From: Phymorhynchus buccinoides
Lineage: Eukaryota > Mollusca > Gastropoda > Neogastropoda > Raphitomidae
Reading direction: 5' to 3'
NCBI GenBank assembly: GCA_017654935.2
Contig: CM065697.1
Span: 46,617,263 to 46,681,262, forward strand
DNA length: 64,000 nt
This document shows positions 1-14,439 of this stretch, piece by piece; the stretch's first letter is position 1; the number at the start of each line of letters is the position of its first letter. Below the pieces are notes generated by a model. It had not been told where the DNA came from, searched no databases, and saw only the letters and a program-made list of their open reading frames with translations. The translations under genes were made by a program, and so were the position numbers.

Positions 1-240
1 CGTGTCTGTTGTAGTGTCTGTATTACATATGTTTATTATTTTGTACGCTTTTAAAATACATCATTTTAAAGAGCGGCCAGAAGTGTAGCCTCGATTTGAA
101 GTGAGCCCCCACATGGCCGAAAGGCCCAAGAGGGCGTAAAACTTTATTTTCTCTCTATTTGAAGTGCGACAATTTTGGAACGACAGACCGACCGACCGAC
201 CGACAAAGTGAGTTATAGGTTTGTGGCTTGAGCCACAAAC
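1..240 (+). repeat. dispersed repeat, inverted partner at 56410-56620
   Basis: Shares the A/T-rich block, gcggccagaagtgtagcctc, the gaccgaccgaccgac repeats and the gtttgtggcttgagccac palindrome with 56410-56620 in the opposite direction, with a small internal insertion near 110-155. Confidence 0.8.
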
Positions 241-1000
241 AAAAAAAGCATTACCCCAAATAACATCAGATGCTGCCAAAATGAATTTTCGATTTCGATC
301 AAACGGTTTTTGGAGGGGAGGAGAGACTGGAGTCTTTTCCTCCCCCCCCCCCCCCCCCCCCCCCCCGTTTCACCTGTTTTTTCCCCATGTAAAAATGCCC
401 CATCTCTTAACTAGGTTTACCAGGACTCGGCCTCATTTGTTTGCGCCTTTTAGAGTCCTAGGTTTAAAAAACTTAATAACTTTTTAACTAAATCCAACAG
501 GGACCCATTTAAAACTTTTAACACTGTATTGGTTTCAGTAAAAACCAATGCGATAGCTCCGGCTTATTTTTAAAAAAATGGTCTTTGGCTCGTGACACCT
601 GTAGTCACGAAGTCAAAGATTAGATGTACAGTTCTTTTAACCTTTTTTGGAAATAAAAATAAAGTATATTGTGTAAATAAACGCGCCCTCTTCGTAGGGC
701 AGACCTTAAATGATTTTTAAACATTTTTTGAATTCATTTTCTTGGTGGTCCTGTTAATCTGATGATGCTCAAATACAATCTTATTATAAGTTTTATACCT
801 AAATAAAAATTATAACCACTAGCCAGCTGGTTAACGGGTCAAATTAATACGAGCCATGGCACTTCAACTTTATTTGAATAAAAACAAAAACTTTATTAAA
901 AATACTTAAATATTTCTTATTTATGACCATGGTGTCAGTGACGGTGACGTCACTTTCGTGGTTAGCTTTTTGAACATTCTACTTTGTTTTCTTGTTTTTG
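241..1000. other. non-coding, no feature recognised
   Basis: A/T-rich sequence with a C-run of ~25 bases at 342-366. No gene, splice-linked exon or transposon end found. Confidence 0.6.
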
Positions 1001-1009
1001 TTGTCTAGT

Positions 1010-3660
1010 TCATTGCACGGTGTGTTCGCCACATTGACTCCACGTGGAGAGTCTGGTTGATTTTTGGGGGTGGGGAAGTCACGAATGGCTTGGGAGTGTT
1101 GCTGGCTTGGTCGCACACTGTCAAGAGTGATTTCAAAGCCAGCAAAGTCCACTGTGTCTTGGCCAAAGACGAACTTGTCAGGATTGAGGGTGATTCCATG
1201 GCGACCACAGACATCAAGCCATTGGACTGTCTGAAAGAAGCTGTCTTCCAGGGTGTCAGCCCAAAGTAAGGCATCATCAACGCATTTGGTTTTGTTTGGA
1301 ATGTCGGCGACGATTTCGTCATACCGCCTGGTGTAGCCGTCACCCTAAGCAATGTATCCCTGAGGGGCTGTTTTGTAGCGGTACCTGCCCCAAGGTGTAA
1401 TGAAGGTCGTGAGGTGGCGATCTTCTTCTCTGATTGGAACGCTATGGTAGCCATTCCACGCATCGAGGACGGTTTTCTTCTGGCCTTGAGGTACAGATCT
1501 CGCTTGATGGAAGGGAGAGGGAGTGTGGTGAGTTTCTCTGGTTGCGTAATTGTTCAGGGGCTGGAAGTCAACCGTACGGCGTGGTTTACCATTTTTCTTT
1601 GCACAGACAACCATTCTGTGGTACCAGGTGACAGGCTCACCAACAGGCACTGGTTCCAGGACTCCAAGTCGAACATCTTGATCCAGTCCGGTCTTCACTT
1701 CTTGCTGCCAATGGAGTGGAACTGGGATAGGTGTGTAAAGAGCTACGGGCTGTGCGTTTGGGTCGATCATGAGATGAAATGGTGGGCCTTCCATGAGTGG
1801 TAGGGGCTGTTGGTCACACGTATTGAACGTGCTGGACTTGTAGTAGTCCAGGAGGTACTGTTGCAGTTTCTCTCGATTCTCCTCTGTAGCTGGGAATGGC
1901 AGCCGCGTTGGTGGAGGAGGGGGTTTCTGGCGACGGGGGCAGTCACAAGGGTTGGTGTGCAGTGCAGCGCAGTGTTGTGAGATGCCGCCAACGGTGGGGA
2001 AGTCATTGGGAATTATGTGCAGGCTCACACAGGCTCCCCTACTTAGGAATAGTTTATCGGAGCAGTCAGTAATGTCCAGGTCATCTGCCTGGTTTCAAGA
2101 ACTTGGTCACTGAGGCCTTTGGCTGACGTGCAGTACCGAGTATGTTAATTGTCTTATTGTCAGCGGCATGCATTTTCATCGTGACGGGGATCAGGTCAGA
2201 TGTTTGGAGGCCAAGGTGATGGAGGACTTTGACACCGGCGAGGCAGCTTTGGCATCCTGTGTCCGCCATTGCAGGGTGGCTGACTGTTTTTGATGGACGG
2301 TCATGGTTGAAGCCGAGTATTTGGTAGTCTTCACTTGAGGCTTGGATTGTCAAATTGATGAAGGGTTGGGACTGCGAGCCCTTTTTGACCCACGTTTGAG
2401 ACAGGTTGTCGTATAAGTGGTGGTCAATGGTGATGGGCTTGGCAGTTTTGATGTGGATAGCAGCTGTTGTCACGGAGCATAGGGAGTCGAAGACAGCACT
2501 TTCACGGTCAGGTGGGGGAGTAGGTGGAGGCTTCGGATTGTTTTTACTACGACACACCTTTTCAAAGTGGTGCTCGCGGTTGCACAGTGAGCAGTGGTGA
2601 CCATATGCTGGACATTGAATCTTGAGCGCGCGAGCCAGGGCATGCGCACCATGACCAGCTTTTCCGCAGTAGGTGCAGAGTTCACGTTTATCTTCACGCC
2701 TGTCTCTCTGCGCTAGGCGCTTGCCCATCTTGTAGGTACTGCTGGCTGCAGCCTTCATGGATTGGGAGCTGGCGGCAGCCTCCACTACGTGGGAGTTGAG
2801 TAGATCGACTGACATGAGGCAGACCGCTTTCCTGCTTCTTTCGCTTCTACAAACTGGAATACCTCTTCTAGTGTCATGTCTTGGTTTTTGTCACCGAGAA
2901 GATCGAGTTGTATGTCAGAGTCTGCGGTGCCACGGATGAGCACATCACGCAGTAGGGGAAGACGGGGTAAAAAGCGCATGGGCGGGTAAGAAGCCCACCC
3001 CAATTATCTCATGAAATGAAGCAAATTTCAGTCTAATTTTGCCCATGAGACGAGCGTTAATGTCTAGCATTCGTCTCATGGGCAAATTTGACTGAACTTT
3101 TCTTTATTTCATGAGATAATTGGGGTGGGCTTCTTACCCGCCCATGCGCTTTTTACCCCGTCTTCCCCTATGGCATCTGTATAATTGACTTCGGCCTCAC
3201 AACCTGAACACTTGATCACGAACTTGCAGACACCGGCTTGTCCTCGCACACGAGCTCCAAAAGCATGGATTGTCTCATCTCGGTCTTGTCTCATGTTGTG
3301 GAGCATTAGGCCTACTCTTGCGACCATTATGTTTTCTTGACGGATTGCAAGTTTTCTGATAGCCTCAAGGATCTCTCCTTCGGGTTGATTGGTGAGGCTG
3401 CCGCCTGCAGATCGTGTGAGGTCTTTCCGTAGCTGTTCGTCACAACACTCGAGAAGTTGGATGATCTTGTCTTGGCCAGTTATTTTGGTAGCATTCACAT
3501 AGTCTGTCCATCGTGTGAGGAAGTAGACCCAGTCTTCGCTGGAGCCAGCAGTTGTGATGACGGGTCGTTTGACTTTTTCTACCTTGGCTGCTGCCACGGG
3601 TCCGTGTTTATGGGTGGCACTGTGAGCGGTGATGAGCGCAGCGACGATGGCATAAGTCAA
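1010..3660 (-). pseudogene. Ty3/gypsy-like retroelement, gag-protease-RT fragment
   Basis: Reading leftwards from 3660: a gag-like part (VEKVKRPVITTAGSSEDW, then FLTRWTDYVNATKITG); a Cys/His knuckle region around 2600-2680 (CTYCGKAGHG and CSLCNREHHFEKVC); a protease active-site motif ADTGCQSC near 2265; and reverse transcriptase at 2028-1010 with VLDAWNGYHS and CVDDALLW (the YxDD-box position). The gag is cut by a MITE at 2955-3168, the RT has an in-frame TAG at about 1343, and RNase H, integrase and LTRs are missing. The K02A2.6-type invertebrate gypsy group fits best. It is a dead mobile-element copy. Confidence 0.88.
2955..3168. mobile_element. palindromic MITE inserted at TA inside the gag
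   Basis: It is a near-perfect inverted repeat: ggggaagacggggtaaaaag at the left and its inverse at the right, with arms of ~65 bp or more and a second inner hairpin around catgagacgag. Flanked by TA. The second gag copy at 6710-6720 reads through the site with a single TA (cgcagTAtggcat), proving the insertion and its 2-bp duplication. Confidence 0.92.
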
Positions 3661-3670
3661 CAGCCATTGC

Positions 3671-3917
3671 TAAAGACACAGTACGTACTGATCGACCCAC
3701 CATGATTAAGTCCCTTGTTTTTTTCTGGGTAGCTGTGACCCACATACAAATGCCCCAACTTCAAATTGAGGTTGCTCGATCTTTGAAATGATGTTTCGGT
3801 TTCAATTTGGTGCATTTGTATGGGAGTCAAACCTGGTCAAAACAAGATTTCTTACCAACTATAAGAGGGAAAACACGTAAAACCCGTGATTTTAATACGT
3901 GATCTGGTGGGTCTTTA
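3671..3917. mobile_element. TAAAGAC-ended MITE
   Basis: Left end taaagacacagtacgtactg then cgacccacca; right end gatctggtgggtcttta. A shorter relative at 15871-15956 has the same parts (taaagacccaccagatc ... gtgtgtcttta). Abuts the 5' side of the gag fragment. Confidence 0.65.
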
Positions 3918-4017
3918 TCTCAATGTGAATAGCACCAGTTTGTGCTGTGAGGTATTGGTGGTTTGGATTATTTTGTCCTAAAGAAGTTCTGTTTTTTTGT
4001 AACTGTGTCTCTCTGTC

Positions 4018-4019
<2 letters not shown>

Positions 4020-4076
<57 letters not shown>
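4020..4076 (+). repeat. (GT)n microsatellite
   Basis: An uninterrupted dinucleotide run of ~55 bases. Confidence 0.97.
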
Positions 4077-4078
<2 letters not shown>

Positions 4079-4619
4079 AATAACTTGAAACTGGATTATC
4101 GTAGAAATGTATGTGAATTTGAGTGTGTCTCCGTGTGTGTTTAGTCTACATGTATTGTACATTTTAGATTTTGATTTCAGTAAAGTCCATGTGGTTGGCA
4201 GACATTAACAAACAAAACAAGACAAAAAAGAAAAACACACTATAAAATAACAAGCAAAAAAACAAACCAAACCAACAAAATAAACAAACAAAAACACAAG
4301 CAAACAAACCAAAGACACTAGAATTAAGTTGAGGCTCTTGGTGGAGGTCTGTACTGTGCTAGTGCTTTCTGGTTGAGCATGACACACACAGGGGCTTCAA
4401 ACCACTCCCTACTTCTGTCACTCCTTTATTACAACCTCCACCCCACCCTACTTGAGTACTTTGCTCTCCTCTTTACTTTACTCTTTTTCTTTTATAATAA
4501 TGATCAATAGCCTTAAAAGAATCTTCTTTTAGTACACTTTACCCCCCCCCCCTTTTTTTTCATTCAAAGAATCAGGGGTTAAAAAACCGTTATTTATTTA
4601 GTTAAAAGTGTATCTTTTG

Positions 4620-4759
4620 AAGAGATAGAGAGAGAGGCGAAATAAAGTACGAAACTAACGCACCAGCTCCACGCCTCTCCTTCCAGTTCCTAATTTAGAA
4701 TGCAAGTTGAGTGGCAGACTGCACATCTAACATGGCGATACTGATTCCGTAACTCTGCG
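4620..4759 (+). promoter_or_regulatory. weak candidate 5' non-coding exon
   Basis: A 5' leader exon must exist upstream of 16246. The stretch ending aactctgcg|gtaagtttct has a strong donor, is less repetitive than its surroundings and holds a 6-codon upstream frame (ATG at 4731). Nothing else ties it to the gene; other donors are as possible. Confidence 0.15.
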
Positions 4760-5613
4760 GTAAGTTTCTTTTCTGGCCTCTATTCTCTCAGCATCAATGT
4801 GATCGGAGGTCGAGTGTTAAAGCTTTCCATTGTCCGTTTAAATCAAACGCCTAAAATCTCGCTGAAGAGCTGCCTTTTAAAATGACCACAACGGGGCAAG
4901 AGGGGAACCTGACCAAACTCTCGCGATCTCGGCATCAATCTCAGAATCTGTGATGTGTTCAAGAATAGGCCTAATGGATTGATTGTTATTTTTGAGTCTC
5001 AGACATGGTGTTTCGCATGATTTTATTTATTAAGTACCGAGGGATGAATCAGATTCAGTCAAGCTAATTGGGGTATGATGATGTGTTTGACGTAAGATGG
5101 TAGCAGACGCGCTGGATGGCAGACGAACATTTGATTTGGGACAGCAGCACAGTACTCAGTAGCCTACTGAGTAGGCCTTCTGCACAGTAGCCTTGGGGGG
5201 GAAGGAGCGTGAAGAAGTTCAACAGTTGCCGTCCCACAGAGCCTCTCGGATGTAAACAGATGATTGCATCAATGCACACAGATGCGTCTGGTACTTTAAT
5301 TGTCCTAATTCTGGGCATGATTCACTCTTGTGTTTGGGTAATACACATGACATGTAAACTAATATGAATTATGATGTATTCTCTTCTTCAAGTTCTTGTG
5401 ACATTGTGATCTGCAATCTGTGCAGTCTCACTTATTATTTTACGTTACTAGTCTAGACTAGTCTTTGTACTCTGTGTTACTGTCTTCCGATTTCCAAGTT
5501 CTTAAGGAAAGGGTTTAATCAGATGAGAGGTCATTTTGGTGATGATCTGCATAGATATTTAATCAAAAAGTGTATGACATGCCGCGAGGCCTAGGCTTAT
5601 GAGCCAGTCCCCC

Positions 5614-5667
<54 letters not shown>

Positions 5668-6250
5668 GTACTACTACATGCCTGAAGTGAAGGAAATGGG
5701 CTTCAACTTCAAGACAGAATTTTTTAAAGATTCTGGAACCTGATCCAGCCTAGTAGTAGTACGAGTAGTACTCTGTTGCATTTTTTACTCCTGACACATT
5801 ATCTGGTGTTTTATCCAGTTTTTGGATCCATGCCAATGTACCAATTCCAGATCCATAACCACAATTGACAATGAAACACATTCAGTTCAATCAGAATATC
5901 AATGAATGGTTATTCAACCATAGTTAAAGTGTGACGCCCATGATGCAATGAGTGAATGACTCACTGTCATTTGGGGTTAAATGAGAATGAATACTAATTA
6001 CTAGGGACTAATTTTACCATTATTGCATTTACCAACAGACAGGCAAGGGTTTCCTTTTTATATTTTGTTTCTTTATTGGAAATTGGAGTTGATCTGGATA
6101 ATTGCAGAAAAAAGTGGACATTTTGTTATCATATTATTGTGCAAGATTGACCTAACAACTAAACAAGTAATGTTCTTGAAACATTACTGTTGAACCCCAT
6201 TTTGCCAAAACATTTTATTATATCTGAGAAAAGAGGAATTATAATTATGT
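4760..6250. other. non-coding stretch with a (CTA)n microsatellite
   Basis: The only clear structure is (CTA)n at 5614-5668. The rest is A/T-rich without recognisable genes. Confidence 0.7.
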
Positions 6251-6256
6251 AATCAA

Positions 6257-6486
6257 CAGGGCTCCCAATCGTCCCGCAAAACAAGGGGTCCCACGAACTC
6301 ATTCACTTACAGTACAGAGGGTTCTACTTCTAGAGGTGGGATAGAGTGTCCCAGTGGCATTGCGAATGCTAAAAATATTTTTTTGTAGTGCATCCCTGGG
6401 ACCCCTAGCCCTGCATATTCTTTTGGAGGGTCCTTTAGAATTTTAATGCTTCATAGACCCCCAAATGGGGGTCCCTGGGAGCCATG
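6257..6486. mobile_element. CAGGGCTCCC-family element, 6-bp target duplication
   Basis: Ends cagggctcccaatcgtccc and gtccctgggagccatg; flanked by aatcaa at 6251-6256 and 6487-6492. 230 bp without a gene. Confidence 0.85.
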
Positions 6487-6509
6487 AATCAATATTGAAA
6501 GAATTTTGT

Positions 6510-7480
6510 GATAGGCGCTTGCCCATCCTGTAGGTGCTGCTGGCTGCAGCCTCCACTGTGTGGGAGTCGAATAGACGTGAGGCAGACCGCTTTCCTGCTT
6601 TCGCTTAACTACAAACTGGAATACCTATTCTAGTGTCATGTCCTGGTTTTTGTCATCGAGGAGATCGAGTTGTATGTCAGAGTCTGCGACACCACGGGTG
6701 AGCACATCACGCAGTATGGCATCTGTGTAGTTGACTTTGGCCGCACAACATGAGCATTTGATCACGAACTTGCAGACGCCGTCTTGTCCTCGCACACGAG
6801 CTCCAAAAGCACGGATTGTCTCATCTCGGTCTTGTCTCATGTTGTGGAGCGTTACTCTTGCGACCATTTTGTTTTCTTGACGAATAGCAAATATTTTGAT
6901 AGCCTCAAGTATTCCTCTTCGGGTTGATTAGTGAGGCTGCCGCCTGCAGATTGTATGAGATCTTTTTGTACAAGACGTTCAAGACTGCACATGGTCATCT
7001 CCAAATATGGAAAGTGACATCATTCACAGCAATGTCGGTTTACAACGAATGTTTAGAATTTGTATTTTTTAACCTTTTAATCTGAAATTAAACTGACCAT
7101 AACCCTATCCCTAACCCTATCCCAAATCTTAAACCGTCAAACCCACAAAAAATAAAACTACTAAAATTTGAGTGTTCCACATTTGGAGATGTCAGATGAC
7201 CTTGTGCATGCCCAAACGCCTAGTTCTTTTTGTAGCTGTTCGTCACAACACTCGAGAAGTTGGATGATCTTGTCATGGCCAGTTATTTTGGTAGCATTCA
7301 CATAGTCTGTCCATCGTGTGAGGAAGTAGGCCCAGTCTTCGCTGGAGCCAGCAGTTGTGATGACGGGTCGTTTGACTTTTTCCACCTTGGCTGCTGCCAC
7401 GGGTCCGTGTGTATGGGTGGCGCTGTGAGCGGTGCAGATGAGCGCAGCGATGATGGCAGCGTCAAGGTAATCCGTCATGT
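6510..7480 (-). pseudogene. second gag fragment of the same gypsy-like element
   Basis: Matches 2715-3660 minus the MITE, again on the minus strand. It begins MTDYLDAAIIAALI near 7478 and ends at the position of the gag zinc-knuckle leader near 6510. It is broken by a 254-bp insertion at 6971-7224 and by small shifts (6890-6920). No polymerase part remains. Confidence 0.88.
6971..7224. mobile_element. inserted element with a 10-bp target duplication
   Basis: Flanked by tctttttgta at 6961-6970 and 7225-7234; the first gag copy has the single, unoccupied site (tctttccgta). The ends are imperfect inverted copies sharing ggtcatct and ccaaat-tgg. A 9-11 bp duplication is typical of Mutator-like elements. 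Confidence 0.8.
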
Positions 7481-7484
7481 ACGT

Positions 7485-9557
<2,073 letters not shown>

Positions 9558-9998
9558 TGTGACCCAGCACCACGAAAGGGACATTAAGTCGATGGGCTTG
9601 TTTCTTACAACAGGCTTGCAAAGTCAAAACTCATTTTTTAAATTATTAATTTTGAGTTTGGGGTATTTTTGTGCTCTCTAACATCTAATCTATCATATAT
9701 CCATAAAGGATAATCTTTTAAAATTGCCTCTAAATTAGTAAATATTCCAAAAAGTGCTTTAAAATTAGTAGGTTGATGCATAAATTTCTTAGGATAGGCT
9801 AGACTTTAGATTGTGATTCCTCAAAATGTCCGACAGTCACCTTACCAACTTTAAATGGTCATAACTCTGCAACAAAAAAAGGATACAAGAATGGTTGCTA
9901 TACCATTAGAAAGAGAATTTCCTGAAGTTTCCAACTGTGCCAATTTCTCAGAATGGTTATTTTGTCACTTGATGTCCCTTTCATGGTGCTGGGTCACA
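9558..9998. mobile_element. GTGACCCAGCACC-ended element, full length
   Basis: Ends tgtgacccagcaccacgaaa and tttcatggtgctgggtcaca are inverted copies (about 28 bp with one or two changes). 441 bp, no gene. Relatives at 44697-45453 and 51257-51623. Confidence 0.78.
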
Positions 9999-9999
9999 T

Positions 10000-10643
10000 T
10001 TTGTGCCTGACTGGTTGATCAGTTCAACGTCCAATAGTGGCAGAGTGGTTGACATTAGCCTGTAGTAGGGGGCCAACAGTAACATGAGAGCTGTACAATA
10101 GATGATTTTCTACAGTAATGGGAAATCATGGTACAGTTTAGTCTTTTGTGGAAGACTATGACTCTCAAACGAGGGAGCCTTTGCACCGGCTTTGGTGCTG
10201 CAGCCAAAGGGATGGGTTGGCCTTTAGGGACCTTCTCCAACGTCAGCTGTCCTCAAAACCCTTTGGCTGAGAGAGTGGGGGATGTGCCCTGGGCTAGGCA
10301 ACTCCACTATAATGTATAGACAGATTCTAGCTCAGCCCGCTGGAATAGCATCTGCCCCCCTCCGCTATTTGGCAGTCATGGTCGGAAACGATTAACTCTG
10401 CTGCATACAGTGGCCGAGTGGCTGTGAGAAATCCCATGGGAGCAAAGAGTATTGCTATCAGCCCATAACACTGTGGAGCATAAAATTGTGGAGCAAAATT
10501 CTGCATTGGTAAACAGATGCACATGCATGCAGGAAAAGGAAAGTTGGCCCAGCAGTCGAGGCGATGATGCTTTTTCCCTGGGGAAGGCATGCAGCTGGGT
10601 GAATTTCATACAGAGCAATTCTTGAGGCCAAAAAAATGTAGTA
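10000..10643. other. non-coding, nothing recognised
   Basis: No gene, repeat family or transposon end that I can identify. Confidence 0.5.
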
Positions 10644-13078
10644 CAGTGGAACCTCCCTTATAACTCCTCCCATTATAAGGCTCCCTCCCATATAAGACCT
10701 ACTTCTCTGAGACATTGCCCTTTGTAAGTATTAAAAGTACCTCCCTTATAAGACCTCATTTTGGATGATTTTTTTTAAAGGACCATTGTCATCTCCATTC
10801 GGACCTAAAAACGTTCTGGAAAACGTTTCAGCATTATTGCCTACTACACATAGACACAGTATACAAACTGTATCTATGTAACCTACCTTTTATGTCACAT
10901 TCGTCAAGATAAAGTGAGCGCACACACTTTTATTTCGCAAAAATCGGTCTCCTGGGGCAGATTTGCCAGCTGCCATTGAATCTCACCAAAAATGGGATTT
11001 GTGCGATAATCCATTTGGCGTGACATAGATTAGGGGAAATCAATACGGCACCTGTGACTGGTGTTGAACTATTTGAGGACAAATTATTTTGCCTGTTTGT
11101 GGCCCGTTTTTAATAATAGAACTTGTTGGGATACTTTCAGACCTAGCTTATGACGTAACGCTGTCAGAGGATACGTATTATTATTATGACGCCAAGGTGT
11201 ACACCTTCAAGTTCCTCTCTTCTTGTTCTAGTCCAGGCGAAATTATAAAGTTTACCTTGTTTTGTGATATATATTAGGTTTCTATGTTGATTTAACATGA
11301 TTTGAGGGTGCTGAATCCAGATCCGTTAAAGGCCAAGTTGTAAATGTTGGATATTTTGAGTTATGATGTAATATTCAAAATGGCCACCATAGGTCTCTAG
11401 AGAACTGTAAAAACATGCACTTAACGTAATTGTTTTGTATCTAATGCTTGTTTTGGTAAGAAAAATAGTATAATTTGCTGAAATGATTCAAACTATGGGA
11501 ATTATATCCTATTTTAGTACTTCTTAGCCCCCGCCACTGTGGAGAGGGCTATCGCGATCTTTCGTGCCCTTTCATTTATCTTAAGAACCATGTCACAGGA
11601 TCACTTCGAATTTGTGTGTTACTATTTTAATGAAGCTGATATGCCCCTCAGTATGCTTTGTTGACTTTGACCTTTGACCTTGAGTATGTGATTTTATTGT
11701 ATCAACTATACTTTTTCAACCTTTGCACTGCTGTTGTAAAAGGTTTCTAGGCTAAGGTTTATAGAGGATGTTGAATTACTGATGCCTATTTTATGCCTAA
11801 GCCATTCATCTGAAATGCTTTACCTTGAATTTGCATGGAATATTTCAACTTTTTGCTTTAATATATTTTAAATCATTGCAGTAACTGTCTCATAATTGGT
11901 ACATGAGCCAATGGTTAAACATATCTAGATGCTAACCTAAGTACCAATGACATCTCTAGCCTTCATCTTGACGCTTGGGCTTTGTTGTTAGGCGCCAAGC
12001 AGAACAACACGGCGATCAGTGTCGATATTTCTTTTTATTTTATAGGTGGGTAAAATGGCCGACATTCCATTGCACGCCGGCACTTTTACCCACCTATAAA
12101 TTGGCTAATGCACCAATTATGAGACCATTACTGCCAAGATTTAAAACATATAAAGACAAAAAGTTAAAATATTCAATGCAAATTCAAGGTCAAGCATTTA
12201 AGATGAAAGGTTTAATAAAATAGGTATCAGGAATTCAATATTCTCTATACACGTTAGCTTAGGAAAAAACAAACACATAGCTTATTTTACCACAGCAGTG
12301 CAAAAGTTGAAAAAGTATAGTTGATACATTAATATCACATACTCAAGGTCAAAGGTCAAGGTCAATAAGGTATACTGAGGGGCTCATCAGCTTCATTAAA
12401 ATAGTAGCACACAAATTTGAAGTGATCCTCTGACATTGTTTTTAACATAATTGCCAGGCAAATGAAAGGACACAAAATCGTGATAGCCCTCTCCGCAGAG
12501 TGGCTGGGGGCTAATAAGTACAAAAATAGGATATAGTTCACATACTTTGAATCATTTCAGCAAACTATACTATTTTTCTTACAAATAAAAGCATTAGATA
12601 CAACATAATTACGGTAAGTGCATGTTTTAACAGTTCTTTAGAGTCCCATAGTGGCCATTTTGAATATTTCGTCATAGCTCAAAATGCCCAACATTTACAA
12701 CTTTGCCTCCAACGGATTTAGATTCAGCACCCTCAAATCATGTTAGATCGACATAAAAACCTAATATACATCACAAAAGAATTTCAAGCTCAATTTCGCC
12801 TGGACTACTACTAAACTAGGCCTACTGACTACCCTTAACTGCGTCATTTGAGCTAATTACTCCTAGACGAGATTTCAAGATAGCAGAGTACACAGAAGAA
12901 AAAAGGTCAGCGCATTTTTGCTAACTTTGAGCTAACAGTATGATTGCGTTCAGTTTTATGCTTGTCTGTGACTTTGAATTATGTTAGAGTTTACAATCCA
13001 GATCGATTTTGCATCACTCTGCACGTTATTTACGAGAAGCGTATGGGTCTTTAAGGTCTTATAAGGGAGGTTCCACTG
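10644..13078. mobile_element. 2.4-kb foldback element with pogo-type ends
   Basis: Between TA dinucleotides, with ends cagtggaacctccctta and its inverse. The interior is a giant inverted repeat: aatagtataatttgctgaaa and gcccccgccactgtggagag at 11465-11545 match their inverses at 12490-12575, and blocks at 11340-11420 match 12620-12700. A 17-bp hairpin (taggtgggtaaaa ... ttttacccaccta) sits at the centre, 12042-12098. No long frame. Left arm about 300 bp longer than the right. Confidence 0.85.
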
Positions 13079-13207
13079 TACTAGCATACTCTTATACAAA
13101 GTGTAGGTACGGAATGCTTTGGCTGCAATCCTTTCTAATGTAGTTTGATAGGGGGAGGGTTGTGGGAGGGTGGGGGAGAGGGAAAAGGTGTGTGCGCTGC
13201 ATGTGCT

Positions 13208-13264
13208 TGCGTGTGTGTGTGTGTGTGTGTGTGTGCGTGTGCGTGTGCGTGCGTGCGGGCGGGC
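13208..13264 (+). repeat. (GT)n/(GC-GT) microsatellite
   Basis: GT run passing into GTGC and GGGC units. Confidence 0.95.
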
Positions 13265-13477
13265 GCACGCGGGCACATGTGTGTTAAAGAGATTTGTAAT
13301 ACATTATGTAAAATCAAATCATACTTTTTTTTTATGATAATCACTTCTCCCTCTTTTTGCCTCCTTCTCCACTTTCTTGCCATCTCTCATTTACTGAGCT
13401 TGCTCATTATGAGTAGTTGCTGTTATCATTATGATTGTATTATTATGTACATGTATTAGTATTATTAGGTACTTTAT

Positions 13478-13842
13478 AGTCACAGAGGCGTTTCTGTGAA
13501 ATTCGGGTTGCTCCACTTGGAGAGCGCGTCGCAGCCAGAGGAGCGTCGCCCAATTAAAAATAATAAATTTGCATGTGATTTTTGTGTGACTGATGAAGAA
13601 AGAAAGGGGGGGGGGGGGTAAATGTTGACCAAATGACAACTTTTTCGTTGCCACTGGGTTTAACGTATGCTAAGTGCATGGGCACACGGGACCTCGGTTT
13701 ATGATTATCGTCTCATCCGAAAGACTCCACGTTCAGACCGTAAGGCCTAGTGCCAAGTGAGAGGAAAAATCCCCTGTACCCAGGTTCGGGACTCGGGTTT
13801 ACTTGACACGAGGCGAACGTGCTACCACTGTGCCACTCTACA
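13478..13842 (-). mobile_element. tRNA-derived SINE, minus strand
   Basis: Inverse of 23706-24095: the right end gtgccactctacacc is the A-box side and aggttcgggactcggg the B-box side. A G-run at 13606-13618 lies in its body. Confidence 0.75.
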
Positions 13843-13906
13843 CCATTGATTTGGCATTGTCGAATAAAAATAGTCTAAGATGTTTTCCATTTAATAAGAC
13901 TTTCTA

Positions 13907-14104
13907 CAGTGGAACCTCCCTTATAAGACCTTAAAAAATAATCCAAAATGGGGTCTTATATGGGAGGGGTCTTATAACTATATAAGGGAAGGGTCTTATA
14001 AGGGAGGTACTTTTAATACTTACAAAGAAGGGCAATATCAGAAAAGTAGGTCTTATATGGGAGGTAGTCTTATAATGGGAGGTCTTATAAGGGAGGTTCC
14101 ATTG
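13907..14104. mobile_element. pogo/Tigger-type MITE
   Basis: TA-flanked, with ends cagtggaacctccctta and aagggaggttccattg. About 200 bp. Confidence 0.8.
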
Positions 14105-14439
14105 TATGACCAAGTTGTGAATTGCCTTTGTCAGTGCAGGACACTGCATAATAAATAAAAAATAGTCCAGAATATTTAATTAATGTTTATTATCCTGTGT
14201 ATGTTCCAGATATGGAGGATAGCCAAGTGCCGATAATGTTGGGAACTTGAAGTGAGTAACTAGTGGTACTGGCCCAAATAATATTCTGTCATTCTAGAGG
14301 GGGAGGGGAGGGAGTGGGGGGCAGGGGACAGGGGGTTGTGTTATGTTTACATGCGGGTGTGTTTTCGATATTAATGCTATTCATTCTTTTATTTATTAAT
14401 TTCATAGAGATGTATGGTGATGATACGTGAGCTAGTCGT

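Noticed and set aside
1010..3660. Whether the gag-pol fragment could be an active retrovirus-like element
   Set aside because: An inserted MITE, an in-frame stop, missing integrase, RNase H, LTRs and no envelope gene: a dead retrotransposon piece.
7099..7126. Telomere-like ccctaaccctatccc
   Set aside because: Only about three irregular units; it lies inside the 254-bp insertion in the gag fragment.
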